The notes: generated by a model not told the origin, from the sequence alone. Positions 12,640-22,150 are shown, numbered from the stretch's first letter. The stretch: 64,000 nt of DNA from Atriophallophorus winterbourni (GCA_013407085.1 JACCGJ010000590.1:62001-126000); one strand, 5' to 3'. A program made the numbers and translations.

Positions 12640-13558
12640 CAGGACATAGTGGCGCTTCATTGTTGGACTCCTTCGGTCGATTTCGACCATGGAAATGCAT
12701 CACAAGCGAATGATGGTTTCTTGCTCCACAGCTTTTAGAATGACTAAACAGTCCGATTCGGGAGTGACTATCTCTCCCGCAAAACTCGCAGCCATTGGCA
12801 GTACTCGGACGATCGGCATCTGTTGCACACGGTAATCTGCTTTCAGCAGTTAAGAGCTGTATCCGCTCATTTTCAGCTTGCAGACGACGATTTACACAAA
12901 GCGTCCAATGTGAGCGGTCAAGAGCAAGTTTTTCCCAACTCGTGGGGTCAATGCAAAGAGCTTTCTTATCTCTTTAGCAAACCTCTTTGTACCGCAAGTG
13001 CGGTCAGCCCAATGGTCAACTTCCTGATTCCAACTGACCTTGGAGTAGATCTTTTAGAATACGACCATTTTCCATTCTATAGACATGACCCAGCCACCGT
13101 ATGCGGCGCTGTCGTAGTAGGGTTAACATGCTCTGTAGACCAGCTTTTGAAATCACTTCAGCATTAGTCACTTTGTTCATCCACGATACATTCAAGATAC
13201 TGAGGATGATTTGCAAAAAGCATTCAGCTTTCCTTCGTGTTTTACCAAGATGATCCATGTCTCACTGTGGTATAGTAAAGCATTTAATACACACGCTGTG
13301 TATCATCATCTTTGTCTTTACAGTCAATATGAGGTTGCTCAATCGTGACAAAATAACAACTGCTTAGCAAATCTGATTATCAATCTCCGTGTCGGACGAG
13401 TTTATCCGCAATGGTTGAACCAAGATAAGTGAAATGTTGTACTGGTTCAAGCTGCAGTTTTCAATAGTGATGATGGGAGGCGATACAGTTCCTTGGCCAA
13501 CAATTTTCGATTTGCTCATGCTGATTGTCAGCCCAATCGTGGCGCTTACGAAGTACAA
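12640..13558 (-). mobile_element. RTE-type LINE, 5'-truncated 3' part (minus strand)
   Basis: The reverse complement reads GLTISMSKSK, GQGTVSPPIITIENCSL, NVSWMNKVTNAEV, RRIRWLGHVYRMENGR, then a stop-ridden 3' part. This is the region after reverse transcriptase in RTE elements. Related pieces lie at 16.1-16.7, 18.4-18.8 and 60.0-60.5 kb. Its truncated 5' edge sits about 20 bases beyond the stop codon of the RNF gene. Confidence 0.85.
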
Positions 13559-13579
13559 AATTGCTACTCAACTGCACAT

Positions 13580-14055
13580 TTATGCACCCGAGTGGGGAAG
13601 AAAAACACCATCAACAACCAACTTACCATCGAAGACGGAAGTTTTCAATCTGGAAGGCTCTGGTGAACTTGTTACCAAATTCAAACTGGAAGGCGCGCTT
13701 GGCCAAGACTGTATCACCGGGCGTTCACTCCGTCCACTCAACAAGGGGGTGGTTTCGTCCAGCGATCGCGAGATGAACTTTCGAATCGCTTGCTGCGGGG
13801 GTTCGATTGTGCCGTAAGAGGTGCCAGGATTGGTGATGACACTGTGCTCGATACGATTGTCGCCGTTTTCCCGATTGTCGGATGACCTTGCGTAGTAAAC
13901 TATTCGATAGGTCGTTTCAGTCCGGTTTGAACGACGGCGAAAGTATGCCAGAAGAGAACGCGAGCGAGGGCCGTCGGGGCATGCGGATCGTTTGCAAATC
14001 GGACAAGTTCGGTTACGTTTCAAAAGCCACGGGTCAATGCAATTGGAATGGTAAG
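13580..14055 (-). CDS. RNF13: RNF13-like, last coding exon (second half of RING and tail)
   Basis: It starts [20 protein letters not shown] and continues with a 137-residue tail rich in Arg, Ser and Pro, to the stop at 13582-13580. The acceptor is CAG|CTTACC. Confidence 0.93.
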
Positions 14056-17000
14056 CTGAATCGAGAAGCGGAAAGACATAGCGACACAATGGGTGAAGTA
14101 AAATCATATTGTAAGAAGAAGCAGAAAACATCTTAAGGGGTCAACAACAGATGCAGTATAATAACCAAAAAATTCCAACAACAAAACGCGTCGAAAGAAG
14201 TTTTGCTGATGATGTCATCTAGTCTGATGACGAAACGTCCAACAACAACTACGCAAGCACGGCGAACACAAGTTACTTACTTTACTTTTGTGCGACCATC
14301 TCCTCCTGGAGGATGAGTCGGCTTCAATGAAGATTCTTGGGGATTTGGGTACAAAGCGGCGTCCCCAGCACCACTCGGCGTTTGTTCGAGTCAGCTTCTC
14401 TAGCCTTTGCACAATCAAGTGCAACCTGCAAGGCAGCAGGGAGTTGCCAGAAAGAGGTGGTGTGCACCAACTAACCGTCTGCCAGACTCTGTTTCAATTT
14501 TTTCCTCAGGGTTTTCTCCCGAAGCCGTTCCCGCGATCGGGTATCCCACAAGACAGCGGAGGTTTAAAATCAGGGTTTTCCTTCCTTTAGATGAAATGCC
14601 CTCCCAGGCTAACGAGTTACATCTGCCAGAAGCAAACTGGTTTTCAGGCGCCAGTAACTCGCCCTCGCCCCTTCTCCTGTTGGTAGAAGCAGTTCCGCCG
14701 GGCTCGGGGAGCCACTCGTGCAGGCCAGATGCTGGACTTGGTTGTCGGAGGCTATTTGAGACGCATGCCATATGGGAGCATTTAATAAACAGTGGGAGCT
14801 TATCCCCAATGCCACCCCCGATTATGACAACACAAGTTGAACACCATTCTTACCCTGAGCTACGAATATTTTCCTCTATTGCAGATCCAGTTGGTCTCAC
14901 GTCACAACACAGCTGAATGAGCCAATTGGGTATAACATGGAGAAAACACGAACATGGAATTTCGGTGAATTAAGTCGTTTGACAAGATGACCATGTTTTA
15001 AAGTGGTTGTACTGTTGATCACCGCATATTCCGATAAGCTTACCGCGATCATTGTATACATGAAGGCACAAGCCTGGAGTCAGGCAAAATGCCACATTGA
15101 CGCGAATGATCGATCAACGAGAATTTACTCCAGATTTTTCCTTGATTATTACGCAGCTTTCCCATGAAAAGTTGAAGTTTGGGTATAAACGTTTGGCTTC
15201 TTACTACGGAGTACCTTCACTGTCTGACACGCTTGGTCTACCTGAAGCAAATTAATTTTATGCGCCAGACGCCTGCTTCTCCTAACCTCTTGCTATTAAC
15301 AGCAACCGCATTAAGCTTGAGAAAGCGAATCGAGTAGGTGAACCACCACGACGAAAAATCGATAAGAACGAAAGTGTCAAAAAATGTTCAACTCACAGTG
15401 ACCACAGGGAAGCGTGCGGATCTTGTCGCCGTCTTCATACTCCTCAATGCACACGACGCATGATCCCTCCTCGGATTGTCCTGGAAACATTCACGGGGAA
15501 ATTGGTGTATGGAAAACAACAAACTCCAGCAACTAAACTTAATGTCCTATTGTTGAGCGCCAAATCTTTAAACTGTTCTGTAACCCTAAAAGTTTTTTTC
15601 AAGTTCAGATTAAAAATCCAAAGAGATACATTGTAAAAATGGGAAACAATCGAAAAAAACAGAACGTATATGCAGAGCAAAGTCTAGAACCGAGCAAAGT
15701 ACCGTGCACATGCAGAGACTGTGTACTTTATCCAGGCCGATATAGGAACCACAGTTCATTGTGGAGGATAATTCGTTCGGAGAAAAAGGATTTTGATAGG
15801 AACAGCATGAAATAACAACATGGGATTCAGAAGATTGCCGGTCAGCTTGATAGAGTGTATGTAGACTGAGCTACTATCAGGTGGCTCCGACTTAGGGAAA
15901 AATAATTAAAGTCGTGATCTAAATTCACTGATAACATGTGTGCCGCAGTGTGAAGTCCTATTTCACTTTCTACTACATCACATTTGAAACTAATGAGAAT
16001 CAATTCGTATTTTATTTCTGCGAATAGTGCGGAACAAAAGTGGCTGTGGCCGCTATATTCGCTCGCAGTATGTTGTTGTTGGCCTCCTTCGATAGATGTC
16101 GACCATGGATATACATCACACTCGCATGATTTTTCATGTTCCACAGCTATTCGAATGACTAAACAGTCCAATTAGGGAGGAACAATATATCCCACAGCGC
16201 TCGCAACGATGTGACGTGATGTGAAAGTACAAGCCTGATTCAGGCAAAGTGCCGCATAGTCAGAGAATGAAGCGTGGGCTGAGATACTGTCAGGTTACCC
16301 AGGCCTCGCCAGATATGACAAAAGAAATAGAAAGAAAATAGAAATGGTAGTGAGACTCCAGCGTGTTTCAGCATGGAGCTCACTACCGGTGGCCAATCAA
16401 TGTAGCACAATGTTAGCCGCACAGCACAGAAATACTACACGATTGCACATCCGTGCATCTCGCAAGGATAGGCAGAACTAGGTCGATCGGCGTCAGTTGC
16501 ACGCCGGCGGTGTGATCTGCGTTCAGCAGCCAAGAGCTGTATCTGCTCCTCCCCAGCATACAAGGAACGATTTACACAAAGCCTCCAATGTGAGCGGTCA
16601 AGAGCAAGTTCTTCATAACTCGCGGGGTCAATGCCAAGAGCTTATATATCTCTTTTGCAAACGTCTTTGTACTTGATTCAGGCAAAGTGGAGCATAGTCA
16701 CGGTCTGCCAGTGGGACATGATACTGTCAGGTTGCAGAAATAAAAATAGAAATGGTAGTCAGACTCCAGCGTGTTTTCCAACCGATCTCTGCTGTCGGCC
16801 AATAAATTTAGCACGATTGCCTGTGTACCCAAGCAGTATCGTAGCCCATGTGTAGTCTTTGACTGTGCGGTATTTTGTCTGGATTTCGTACATACATACA
16901 TACATACATAAATACGTACATACATACATACATTCATTCATACATACATAGATACATACATTCATTCATACATACATAGATAAATACGTACATACATACA

Positions 17001-20000
17001 TTCATACATACATAAATACATGCATACATACACACATTCATACATACATGCATACATACACACATTCATACATACATACATACATACATTCATACATACG
17101 TACATAAATACGTACATACATACATACATACATACACTCATACATACATACATACATACATTCATACATGCAACTATTCTCAATTGTTATGTACAGCAAA
17201 ACAATGTTGTTACAGATGTTCAAAACATAAAGCGCCAAAGCTAGAACGTGAATGTTACCTTTTACAAATTTGGTAATTGGTAGATTGGACAACTGACTAA
17301 AGGTAAGACATCTATGGCGCTCTTGACGACGTTGTTCGTTCCAACGATAAATGAACGCGCCAACGACTCCAAATAAAAACAACCCCACGACAGTCACCAC
17401 CGGAATAAGGTACACTTCGTATCCAACTTTGTGATTTCGTGTGATTTCAATAATATAGTTTCTAGAAGAAAATAACAACCATATGAATTTTTTTTAAATC
17501 ACGAGAAGAGAAGAAAAATCCGAATAAAGTTAGACTTTGTTCAAACACAGAATCACTGTGATTCCTGCTCAAGCGCGCGAGGCGTTAATGATTGACCAAC
17601 GTAATATGTTACTCACATTCCCCGCACTTAAACGTCACAACCGGTTTTTGGCTGTTTGCCGTCATCAGGTAGAGACGGTAAGACCCGAATAGTTTTGTGA
17701 TGAGCGCTCAACCTTTTTGTGTTCCGAACTTGACCGATGTGCACAACAGAGAGCTAACACTTCACCGTTAGTGAAATGAAAACAATTTTTTACTCAGGTA
17801 ATAGGTAAATAGAGATGCTATTAGTATTAGTAAATCATCATAGCGACTTGCAAACTGCCAAGTTGCGAAAATCAACCGACAAATGGGCAAGAGTCTGAGA
17901 TATATCGATGTGATCGCGAATCGAATAGATTTAACACTTTAGAAAGAGGTGTCACAGTTCTGACAAGCATAAAATTTTGTTTGTTTGCTGGTGTACTTTG
18001 TAATCGCATGATTACTCAACACCATCTCAAATAACGATACAGTCGATTCGGGAGTGACAATCTCCGCATGGATGTGTAATGGTGCAGTACTTCGTGCTGT
18101 GTGGCTAACACCGTGCCAAATTGATTGGCCAGAGGTAGTGAGCTGCATGCTGAAACAGGCTGGAGTCTCACTACCATTTCCTGTTCAGTATCTTAGCCCA
18201 CGTGCAGTCTCTGGCTGTGCGGCACCTTGCCTGGATCAGGCTTGTGCTTTCACACAAACATACCTGTTCTTTTTTCTTCCTCACATCTGTCTAGACCTTG
18301 GCAACCTGGCGGTATCTTAGCCCACGTGGAGTCTCGGACTGTGCGGCACTTTGCCTGGATCAGGCTTGTGCTTTCATACCATACCATCATACGATACCTC
18401 AACGTTCAAAGCAGTAGGAAGTACTAGGGAGTTCGGGTGTTGGTATGGTGTATTCGCGACCTCCGTTCGTCAGCCGAAAGCAGCATTTGCTCTCGTCCAG
18501 CTTGAATATTATTCTTTACACTATGTCCATAGCATCATACCATACCATAGCATCAGCGGTAAAGAGTAAGTATTTTTCTAACTCACACGGTCAAAATACA
18601 GAGCTTGCATGTTACTTTTATAAACGTCTTCGTACAACTTGCCTAATGATCAATTTCTTAGATCAAATTCCCCAGGGAGCAGATCTTTTTGAATAAGATC
18701 GTTTTATATTCTATTTACATGATCTAGTCAGCGCCGCAATAGGGGAAACATTCTCCTTAGACCAGCTTTAGAGAACACTTCCTTATTTGTTACTCTCATC
18801 ACCATCATCATCATAGACAGCATTACACTGACAAAAAGTACGAAGTGTTTAACTGCCATATAACCATGACATAGTAAAAAATTCGAAAAGATATGGGGAA
18901 GGGTGGGACCTAAAAAGCTACTGAATCTATAAAAGATTAGACACACGCTGGGATGTGGTGCCTACACCTTGAATCAAACATGAATTCAAGCAAGTGTTGT
19001 GAACGAGTAGAGCGATCATTCGTTACTCTGCTCATTCATGATATCCTCAAGGTGCGATAGATGCTCCGTAAAGAAAAAACAATTATCATCCGTTCTTGTC
19101 TTGCGTGAATAGTCCAGGCTCCGCTGACATGCAGTAATACCTTTAGAACGAATATGCCGCATAGCATAATTTTTGTCTTTATTTTGAGTTTGTGGTTGTT
19201 CTTGACATGGAATTTCAAACGATACACGGCAATTATTCTGCCTAATCATGCGACAACATTGCTATCCGAATGTATCAGCCTAGCTGTTCTTGTGGTGTGG
19301 TGGAAGGGAAACGACTGCTCCATGAGCAACAATTAGTGCTCTATATTGAAGCGCCGTGATGTATATTGCAATACGTATACTATTATTTATAGCATTAAGG
19401 TTCCGAATACTTCTAATACATTAGAATTTATAAAAGCATGTCAGAATGAAAATTAAGTCAAAATAACGAAGGAAAGGTTTATATCATCTTACTCGTAAGG
19501 GAGTGTGTACTTTTCCAAAAATCTAATTCCATCCTTAAGGCCAATCATGAACGACGGAATCCGCACTGGAAGCGCTGAGAGAGGGAAACGTTTATATGGG
19601 ATGTGACGAACAACTTACACGATTCGGAACCCATTGGAAATATGGTATTATCTAAATTATTGTATACGATAGCCCCAGCAAATCCGCCACGCTCGGCAGC
19701 TCGAACTTTGTCGTCAAAACTGCATCCGCCACGTTTGATTAGCGAAATAAACGGAATAGCATGTTTTGAAGCATTCGCTGGCCGGGGAAGGGAATGTACA
19801 CAACCATTCAAGGGAATAGCGGCAAAAAGATAACCCTCAGAAGGATGAGAGGTGACCGGGATCGAGCACTTACAGACAAAGGAAGTTCATCAGAAACCCG
19901 TGGTCCAAAGGTGGAGTCCTCATCATTGAACCGCTCCGTCGTTTTATTACCGACGACTTCATGCTTAAGGTATATGCCAATGCGGAAATGACAAGACACT

Positions 20001-20123
20001 TACCACAAATATAACAGCTAATGAAATGCCACAATTTTGAAAAACCAATAATGAAATAATGGGTAAAAGTGACTTTCCGGAATGGCGAGGTGAATATAGA
20101 ATGGAAAATAAAAACTGTAGCAT
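13580..20123 (-). CDS. RNF13: PA-TM-RING E3 ubiquitin ligase, RNF13/RNF167/Goliath group
   Basis: Seven coding exons (20123-20004, 19963-19874, 19835-19619, 19574-19493, 17461-17259, 15480-15397, 14055-13580) join in phase into 1272 bp, 423 residues plus stop. Seen: a hydrophobic N-terminal signal region (about 18-40), a possible N-glycosylation site NKT at 46, a protease-associated domain (about 71-165, with [13 protein letters not shown] and GFAGAIVYN), a membrane segment (about 187-208, [15 protein letters not shown]), a KFVKG linker and a RING-H2 at 245-286 (C-x2-C-x14-C-x-H-x2-H-x2-C-x11-C-x2-C) with all ligands present. The tail has an acidic dileucine (ETTPLL). By family knowledge such proteins sit in endosome/lysosome membranes and transfer ubiquitin on the cytosolic side. 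Human RNF13 is 381 residues. The exact paralogue is uncertain. The first three introns are only 40, 38 and 44 bp. Confidence 0.92.
14276..14845 (+). repeat. Rep-B dispersed retroposon, longest copy
   Basis: About 570 bp inside the last RNF intron. It starts TTACTTTACTTTTGTGCGAC and contains CTCCTGGAGGATGAGTCGGC, GGGTACAAAGCGGCGTCCCC, GTTCGAGTCAGCTTC and GTTGGTAGAAGCAGTTCCGC, and ends CCACCCCCGATTATGACAAC. Other copies are near 20.8-21.3, 44.9 and 48.4-48.9 kb. GTTCGAGTC resembles a tRNA B box, so a SINE is possible. The many open frames here are chance. Confidence 0.85.
15397..15480 (-). CDS. RNF13: RNF13-like, coding exon 6 (first half of RING)
   Basis: An 84-bp exon between TTTCCAG and GTGAGT. 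It codes for [20 protein letters not shown] then GH, the first half of the RING-H2 finger. Confidence 0.95.
15481..16060. other. Intron of the RNF gene, upstream half
   Basis: The intron between exons 5 and 6 runs 17258-15481. This upstream-coordinate part (15481-16060) shows no recognisable feature. A short Rep-A-like fragment lies on the other side of exon 6, at about 15062-15110. Confidence 0.6.
16061..16675 (-). mobile_element. RTE LINE 3' fragment split by a Rep-A insertion
   Basis: Pieces 16061-16210 and 16480-16675 match the 3' part of the RTE copy at 12.64-13.0 kb (TTCCACAGCT, AATGTGAGCGGTCAAGAGCA). A Rep-A copy lies between them. The 11-base junction motif CTCGCAACGAT/CTCGCAAGGAT appears on both sides, with one mismatch, as expected for a target-site duplication. 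Confidence 0.75.
16211..16470 (-). repeat. Rep-A copy (minus), full length
   Basis: It reads in reverse from the GAAAGTACAAGCCTG tail to TGTAGTATTTCTGTG. It sits inside an RTE fragment with likely 11-bp flanking duplications. Confidence 0.85.
16676..16889. repeat. Rep-A pieces in opposite orientation, joined
   Basis: About 16676-16800 is Rep-A in minus orientation. It is followed directly by about 16805-16889 in plus orientation (AGCAGTATCGTAGCCCATGT through TTTTGTCTGGATTTC). Confidence 0.65.
16889..17168. repeat. (CATA)n microsatellite, about 280 bp
   Basis: Long CATACATA runs with occasional CATT, CGTA, GATA and AATA variants. It begins exactly where the Rep-A 3' tail (TTTCATACATAC) would be, so it is an expanded retroposon tail. 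The long open frames across it on both strands are artefacts of the repeat. Confidence 0.95.
17259..17461 (-). CDS. RNF13: RNF13-like, coding exon 5 (transmembrane segment)
   Basis: A 203-bp exon, phase 2 in and phase 1 out. It carries the membrane span and the basic stop-transfer and linker region ([22 protein letters not shown]). A nearly identical copy lies at 21494-21292. Confidence 0.93.
17545..17720. repeat. Rep-C dispersed repeat copy
   Basis: It contains CACAGAATCACTGTGATTCC, TGCTCAAGCGCGCGAGGCGT, CTCACATTCCCCGCACTTA and GGCTGTTTGCCGTCATCAGG. Related copies are at 47.9-48.2, 53.5-53.7, 56.8-56.9 and 59.7-60.0 kb. It lies just 5' of RNF exon 5, and part of it was carried along in the exon duplication. 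Confidence 0.75.
18070..18390 (+). repeat. Rep-A copy (plus), with its 3' half tandemly duplicated
   Basis: The full head and body run to GCTTTCACACAAACATAC. The 3' half (CACATCTGTCTAGACC to GTGCTTTCATACCATACC) then repeats. Confidence 0.8.
18430..18790 (-). mobile_element. RTE LINE 3' fragment (minus)
   Basis: It is diverged but collinear with 12.9-13.2 kb (AGATCTTTTTGAATA, CTCCTTAGACCAGCTTTAGA). The reverse reading gives [16 protein letters not shown]. It lies in the long RNF intron between exons 4 and 5. Confidence 0.7.
19020..19250 (-). mobile_element. RTE-like LINE fragment, upstream segment (minus)
   Basis: One minus frame gives [18 protein letters not shown] and [11 protein letters not shown]. 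This resembles the post-RT 'YGSE.W ... LR.I.RI' region of RTE elements. It is frameshifted and lies in the same RNF intron. Confidence 0.55.
19493..19574 (-). CDS. RNF13: RNF13-like, coding exon 4 (end of PA domain)
   Basis: An 82-bp exon after a 44-bp intron. It codes for [20 protein letters not shown], matching the end of a PA fold. A second acceptor nine bases in (exon start 19565) keeps the frame and would turn Ser-Leu-Pro-Val into Leu. Confidence 0.88.
19619..19835 (-). CDS. RNF13: RNF13-like, coding exon 3 (PA domain)
   Basis: A 217-bp exon: [12 protein letters not shown] at the start, [20 protein letters not shown] in the middle, MGSES at the end. It leaves in phase 1 through a GTAAGT donor. 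Confidence 0.92.
19874..19963 (-). CDS. RNF13: RNF13-like, coding exon 2
   Basis: A 90-bp, phase-0 exon of 30 residues, starting [12 protein letters not shown] and ending ELPLS. It lies between a 40-bp and a 38-bp intron. The reading matches the lumenal start of RNF13 proteins, where an Asn-rich segment leads to an FG motif. Confidence 0.85.
20004..20123 (-). CDS. RNF13: RNF13-like, coding exon 1 (signal region)
   Basis: It codes for 40 residues from ATG at 20123-20121, ending SLAVIFV before GTAAGT. The ATG lies four bases after a good acceptor (TTTTTCCAACAG), so a 5' UTR intron is likely. The frame is open further upstream, but this Met directly precedes the hydrophobic leader. Confidence 0.75.
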
Positions 20124-20267
20124 TCCTCTGTTGGAAAAATTAGAGCAAGTAGTAATTTGTAAACAAGAATGATAATCAAGCAATCACAACATTACCTGTT
20201 TTCTACACATAACACCATCTAAAATACGCGATCTTCAATACTAGGATAAAACATTGGAGCAAATGTA

Positions 20268-20475
20268 CGGTAGTTAATACTTCTGTGCTGTGAGGCTAAC
20301 ACAGTGCTAAATTGATTAGTCACCGGTAGTGAGCTGCATGCTGAAACACCCTGGAGTTTCACTATCATTTCCATTTGTATTTTCTTTCTCATATCTGTCT
20401 AGGCCTGAGCAACCTGACAGCATCTTAGCCCACGTGCAGTTTATGACTGTTCGGCACTTTGCCTGGATCAGGACT
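20268..20475 (+). repeat. Rep-A copy (plus)
   Basis: Full phrase order from TACTTCTGTGCTGTGAGGC to CTTTGCCTGGATCAGGAC. It lies just 5' of RNF exon 1. Confidence 0.85.
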
Positions 20476-20810
20476 GAGACTGGCCGTCGCGCTGAGACTG
20501 GATCTTAACGTGGTGCGATGGTTTGTGTACCTCTATGACCCATTGAGCTATGCTGGGTGGTGCTCTTCGAGCACCTTCAGAGTCACTCATACCAGGAAGG
20601 TCAATGGATAGAGGTCAGACGAACACGGTCTCAACCTGACCCGCTGCATTGTGGGTCGGGCTTTTTAGCCAAAGGCTTTGGTCGAGAACCCTAATTGTTC
20701 TCCTGTCTATGCATGGGCGACCTGGCAGTATCTTAGCCCGCATACAACCATGACCATGACCATTACTACGAAACACAATTCCATAGTGCATCGGCCGTCG
20801 TACTTACTTT
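20476..20810. repeat. Compact repeat-like segment with two short hairpins
   Basis: GGTGCTC-TTC-GAGCACC at 20559-20575 is a perfect 7-bp stem. GACCC/GGGTC near 20639-20658 is a second. A piece of Rep-A (TGGCAGTATCTTAGCCCGC) follows at about 20712-20742, then CCATGACCATGACCATTAC. I do not recognise the family. Confidence 0.45.
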
Positions 20811-21275
20811 TACTTTTACTTTTGTGCGACTATCTCCTCCTATTTTCTTTCTATTTCTTTTGTCATATCTGTCTAGGCCTGGGCAACCTGACAGTATCTC
20901 AGCCCACGTGAAGTCTCTGACTGTGCGGCACTTTGCCTGGATCAGGCTTGTGCTTTCACATCACACATCATCTCCTCCTGGAGGATGAGTCGGCTGCAAT
21001 GAAGGTTCTTGTGGATTTGGGTACAAAGCAGCGTCCCCAGCACCAATCGGCGTTCGAGTCAGCTTCGCTAGCCTTTACACAACCAAGTACCGCCCGCAAG
21101 GCAGCAGGGAGTTGCAAAGGTTGTCATAGCCGGGGGTGGCAGTGGGGATCAGCTCCCACTGTTTATAAAATGCTCCCATATGGCATGCGTCTCAAATAGC
21201 CTCTGACAACCAAGTCCAGCTTCTGACCTGCACGAATGGCTCTCCGAGCCCGGCGGAACTGCTTCTACCAACAGG
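20811..21275 (+). repeat. Rep-B copy, interrupted by Rep-A and with an inverted 3' half
   Basis: Forward Rep-B runs 20811-20841 and resumes about 20970-21115. From about 21118 to 21275 the sequence is the reverse complement of the Rep-B 3' half (TTGTCATAGCCGGGGGTGGC to GAACTGCTTCTACCAACAG). The end of the inverted part touches the duplicated RNF exon segment. Confidence 0.8.
20842..20969 (+). repeat. 5'-truncated Rep-A copy inserted in Rep-B
   Basis: Only the 3' half of Rep-A is present. It is flanked on both sides by the 10-bp target-site duplication ATCTCCTCCT (20832-20841 and 20970-20979), which occurs once in uninterrupted Rep-B. Confidence 0.9.
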
Positions 21276-21672
21276 TGAACGTGAATGTTACCTTTTACAA
21301 ATTTGGTAATTGGTAGATTGGACAACTGACTAGAGGTAAGACATCTATGGCGCTCTTGACGACGTTGTTCGTTCCAACGATAAATGAACGCGCCAACGAC
21401 TCCAAATAAAAACAGCCCCACGACAGTCACCACCGGAATAAGGTACACTTCGTATTCAACTTTGTGATTTCGTGTGATTTCAATAATATAGTTTCTAGAA
21501 GAAAATAACAACCATATGAAATTTTTTTAAATCACGAGAAGCGAAGAAAAATCCGAATAAAGTTAGACTTTGTTCAAACACAGAATCACAGTGATTCTTG
21601 CTCAAGCGCGCGAGGCGTTAATGGCTGACCAACGTAATATGTTGCTCACATTCCTCGCACTTAAACGTCACT
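21276..21672 (-). pseudogene. Duplicated copy of RNF exon 5 with flanking intron
   Basis: This segment matches about 17245-17640 almost exactly. The exon copy (21494-21292) keeps both splice sites, the 203-bp length and an open frame. It differs at three sites: two amino-acid changes (KVGYEV to KVEYEV, CLTFSQ to CLTSSQ) and one silent change. It lies upstream of RNF exon 1 in gene direction, so it cannot be used in the normal domain order and is called an exon pseudo-copy. Inclusion in a 5' transcript or an assembly duplication remain possible. Confidence 0.8.
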
Positions 21673-22054
21673 GATGTGTTCAATGACGGATATGTGCTTG
21701 ATACTGCCTTAATCATTAACCCGCCCAAGTCGGCACCCCAATTCTCCTCATCTTGACGAACCGTGTTTACTGATAATAACTCTCGAAAGCCAAAAAAGAT
21801 AGAAGACTTTCTTATAAACTCTTACTTGCTCCGTACACGTTCACATACTAAATGTCGCATACATGATGATATTCCGTGGTGGGAGAGAAAAGGTAATTTA
21901 AACAATAGAAAAAAGGTGACTAACGCAGTGTTGTTCTTTTTGGTATTCCTGAACACACTAACACTGTTTCGGAAAGTGAAATACAGCACCACGATTACAA
22001 ACAGTGCCTCTACGTTGCCAACAGCACCGGAGCTCATGAGTGAGTCGTGGCGGA
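21673..22054. other. Unassigned DNA
   Basis: A 102-codon plus-strand frame at 21763-22071 has no recognisable domain. Nothing else was identified. Confidence 0.35.
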
Positions 22055-22150
22055 CACCTTTAAATAAATAAATAAATTTTATTCTTGGAAATCCAAGGCA
22101 TGTTTAGATTACTCGGTCACCAAACTATGAAGGTAACGGGCCAAAACCTC
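22055..22150 (-). mobile_element. LINE 3'-end stub (minus) with an ATTT-type tail
   Basis: AAATAAATAAATAAATTTTA is followed by TTCTTGGAAATCCAAGGCAT. The same 3' end appears at 24773-24815 and, diverged, at about 28090-28125. Confidence 0.75.

Noticed and set aside
13434..13817. 127-codon plus-strand frame opposite the RNF last exon
   Set aside because: It is a shadow of the minus-strand coding exon and the adjacent LINE, with no splice or domain support.
14288..14916. Overlapping open frames of 100-169 codons on both strands
   Set aside because: They are frames of the noncoding Rep-B repeat. The same frames reappear at 48.4-48.9 kb with the repeat, and no family resemblance is seen.
16698..17478. 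Long open frames across the CATA array, rich in Met, Tyr, Cys and Val or in Thr, Tyr, Ile and His
   Set aside because: A tetranucleotide repeat has no stop codon in several frames. These are artefacts and the only real coding part is RNF exon 5 at 17259-17461.
21292..21494. Exon copy as an alternative, mutually exclusive exon 5
   Set aside because: It lies upstream of exon 1 rather than beside exon 5, so it cannot replace it by cis-splicing in the normal order.
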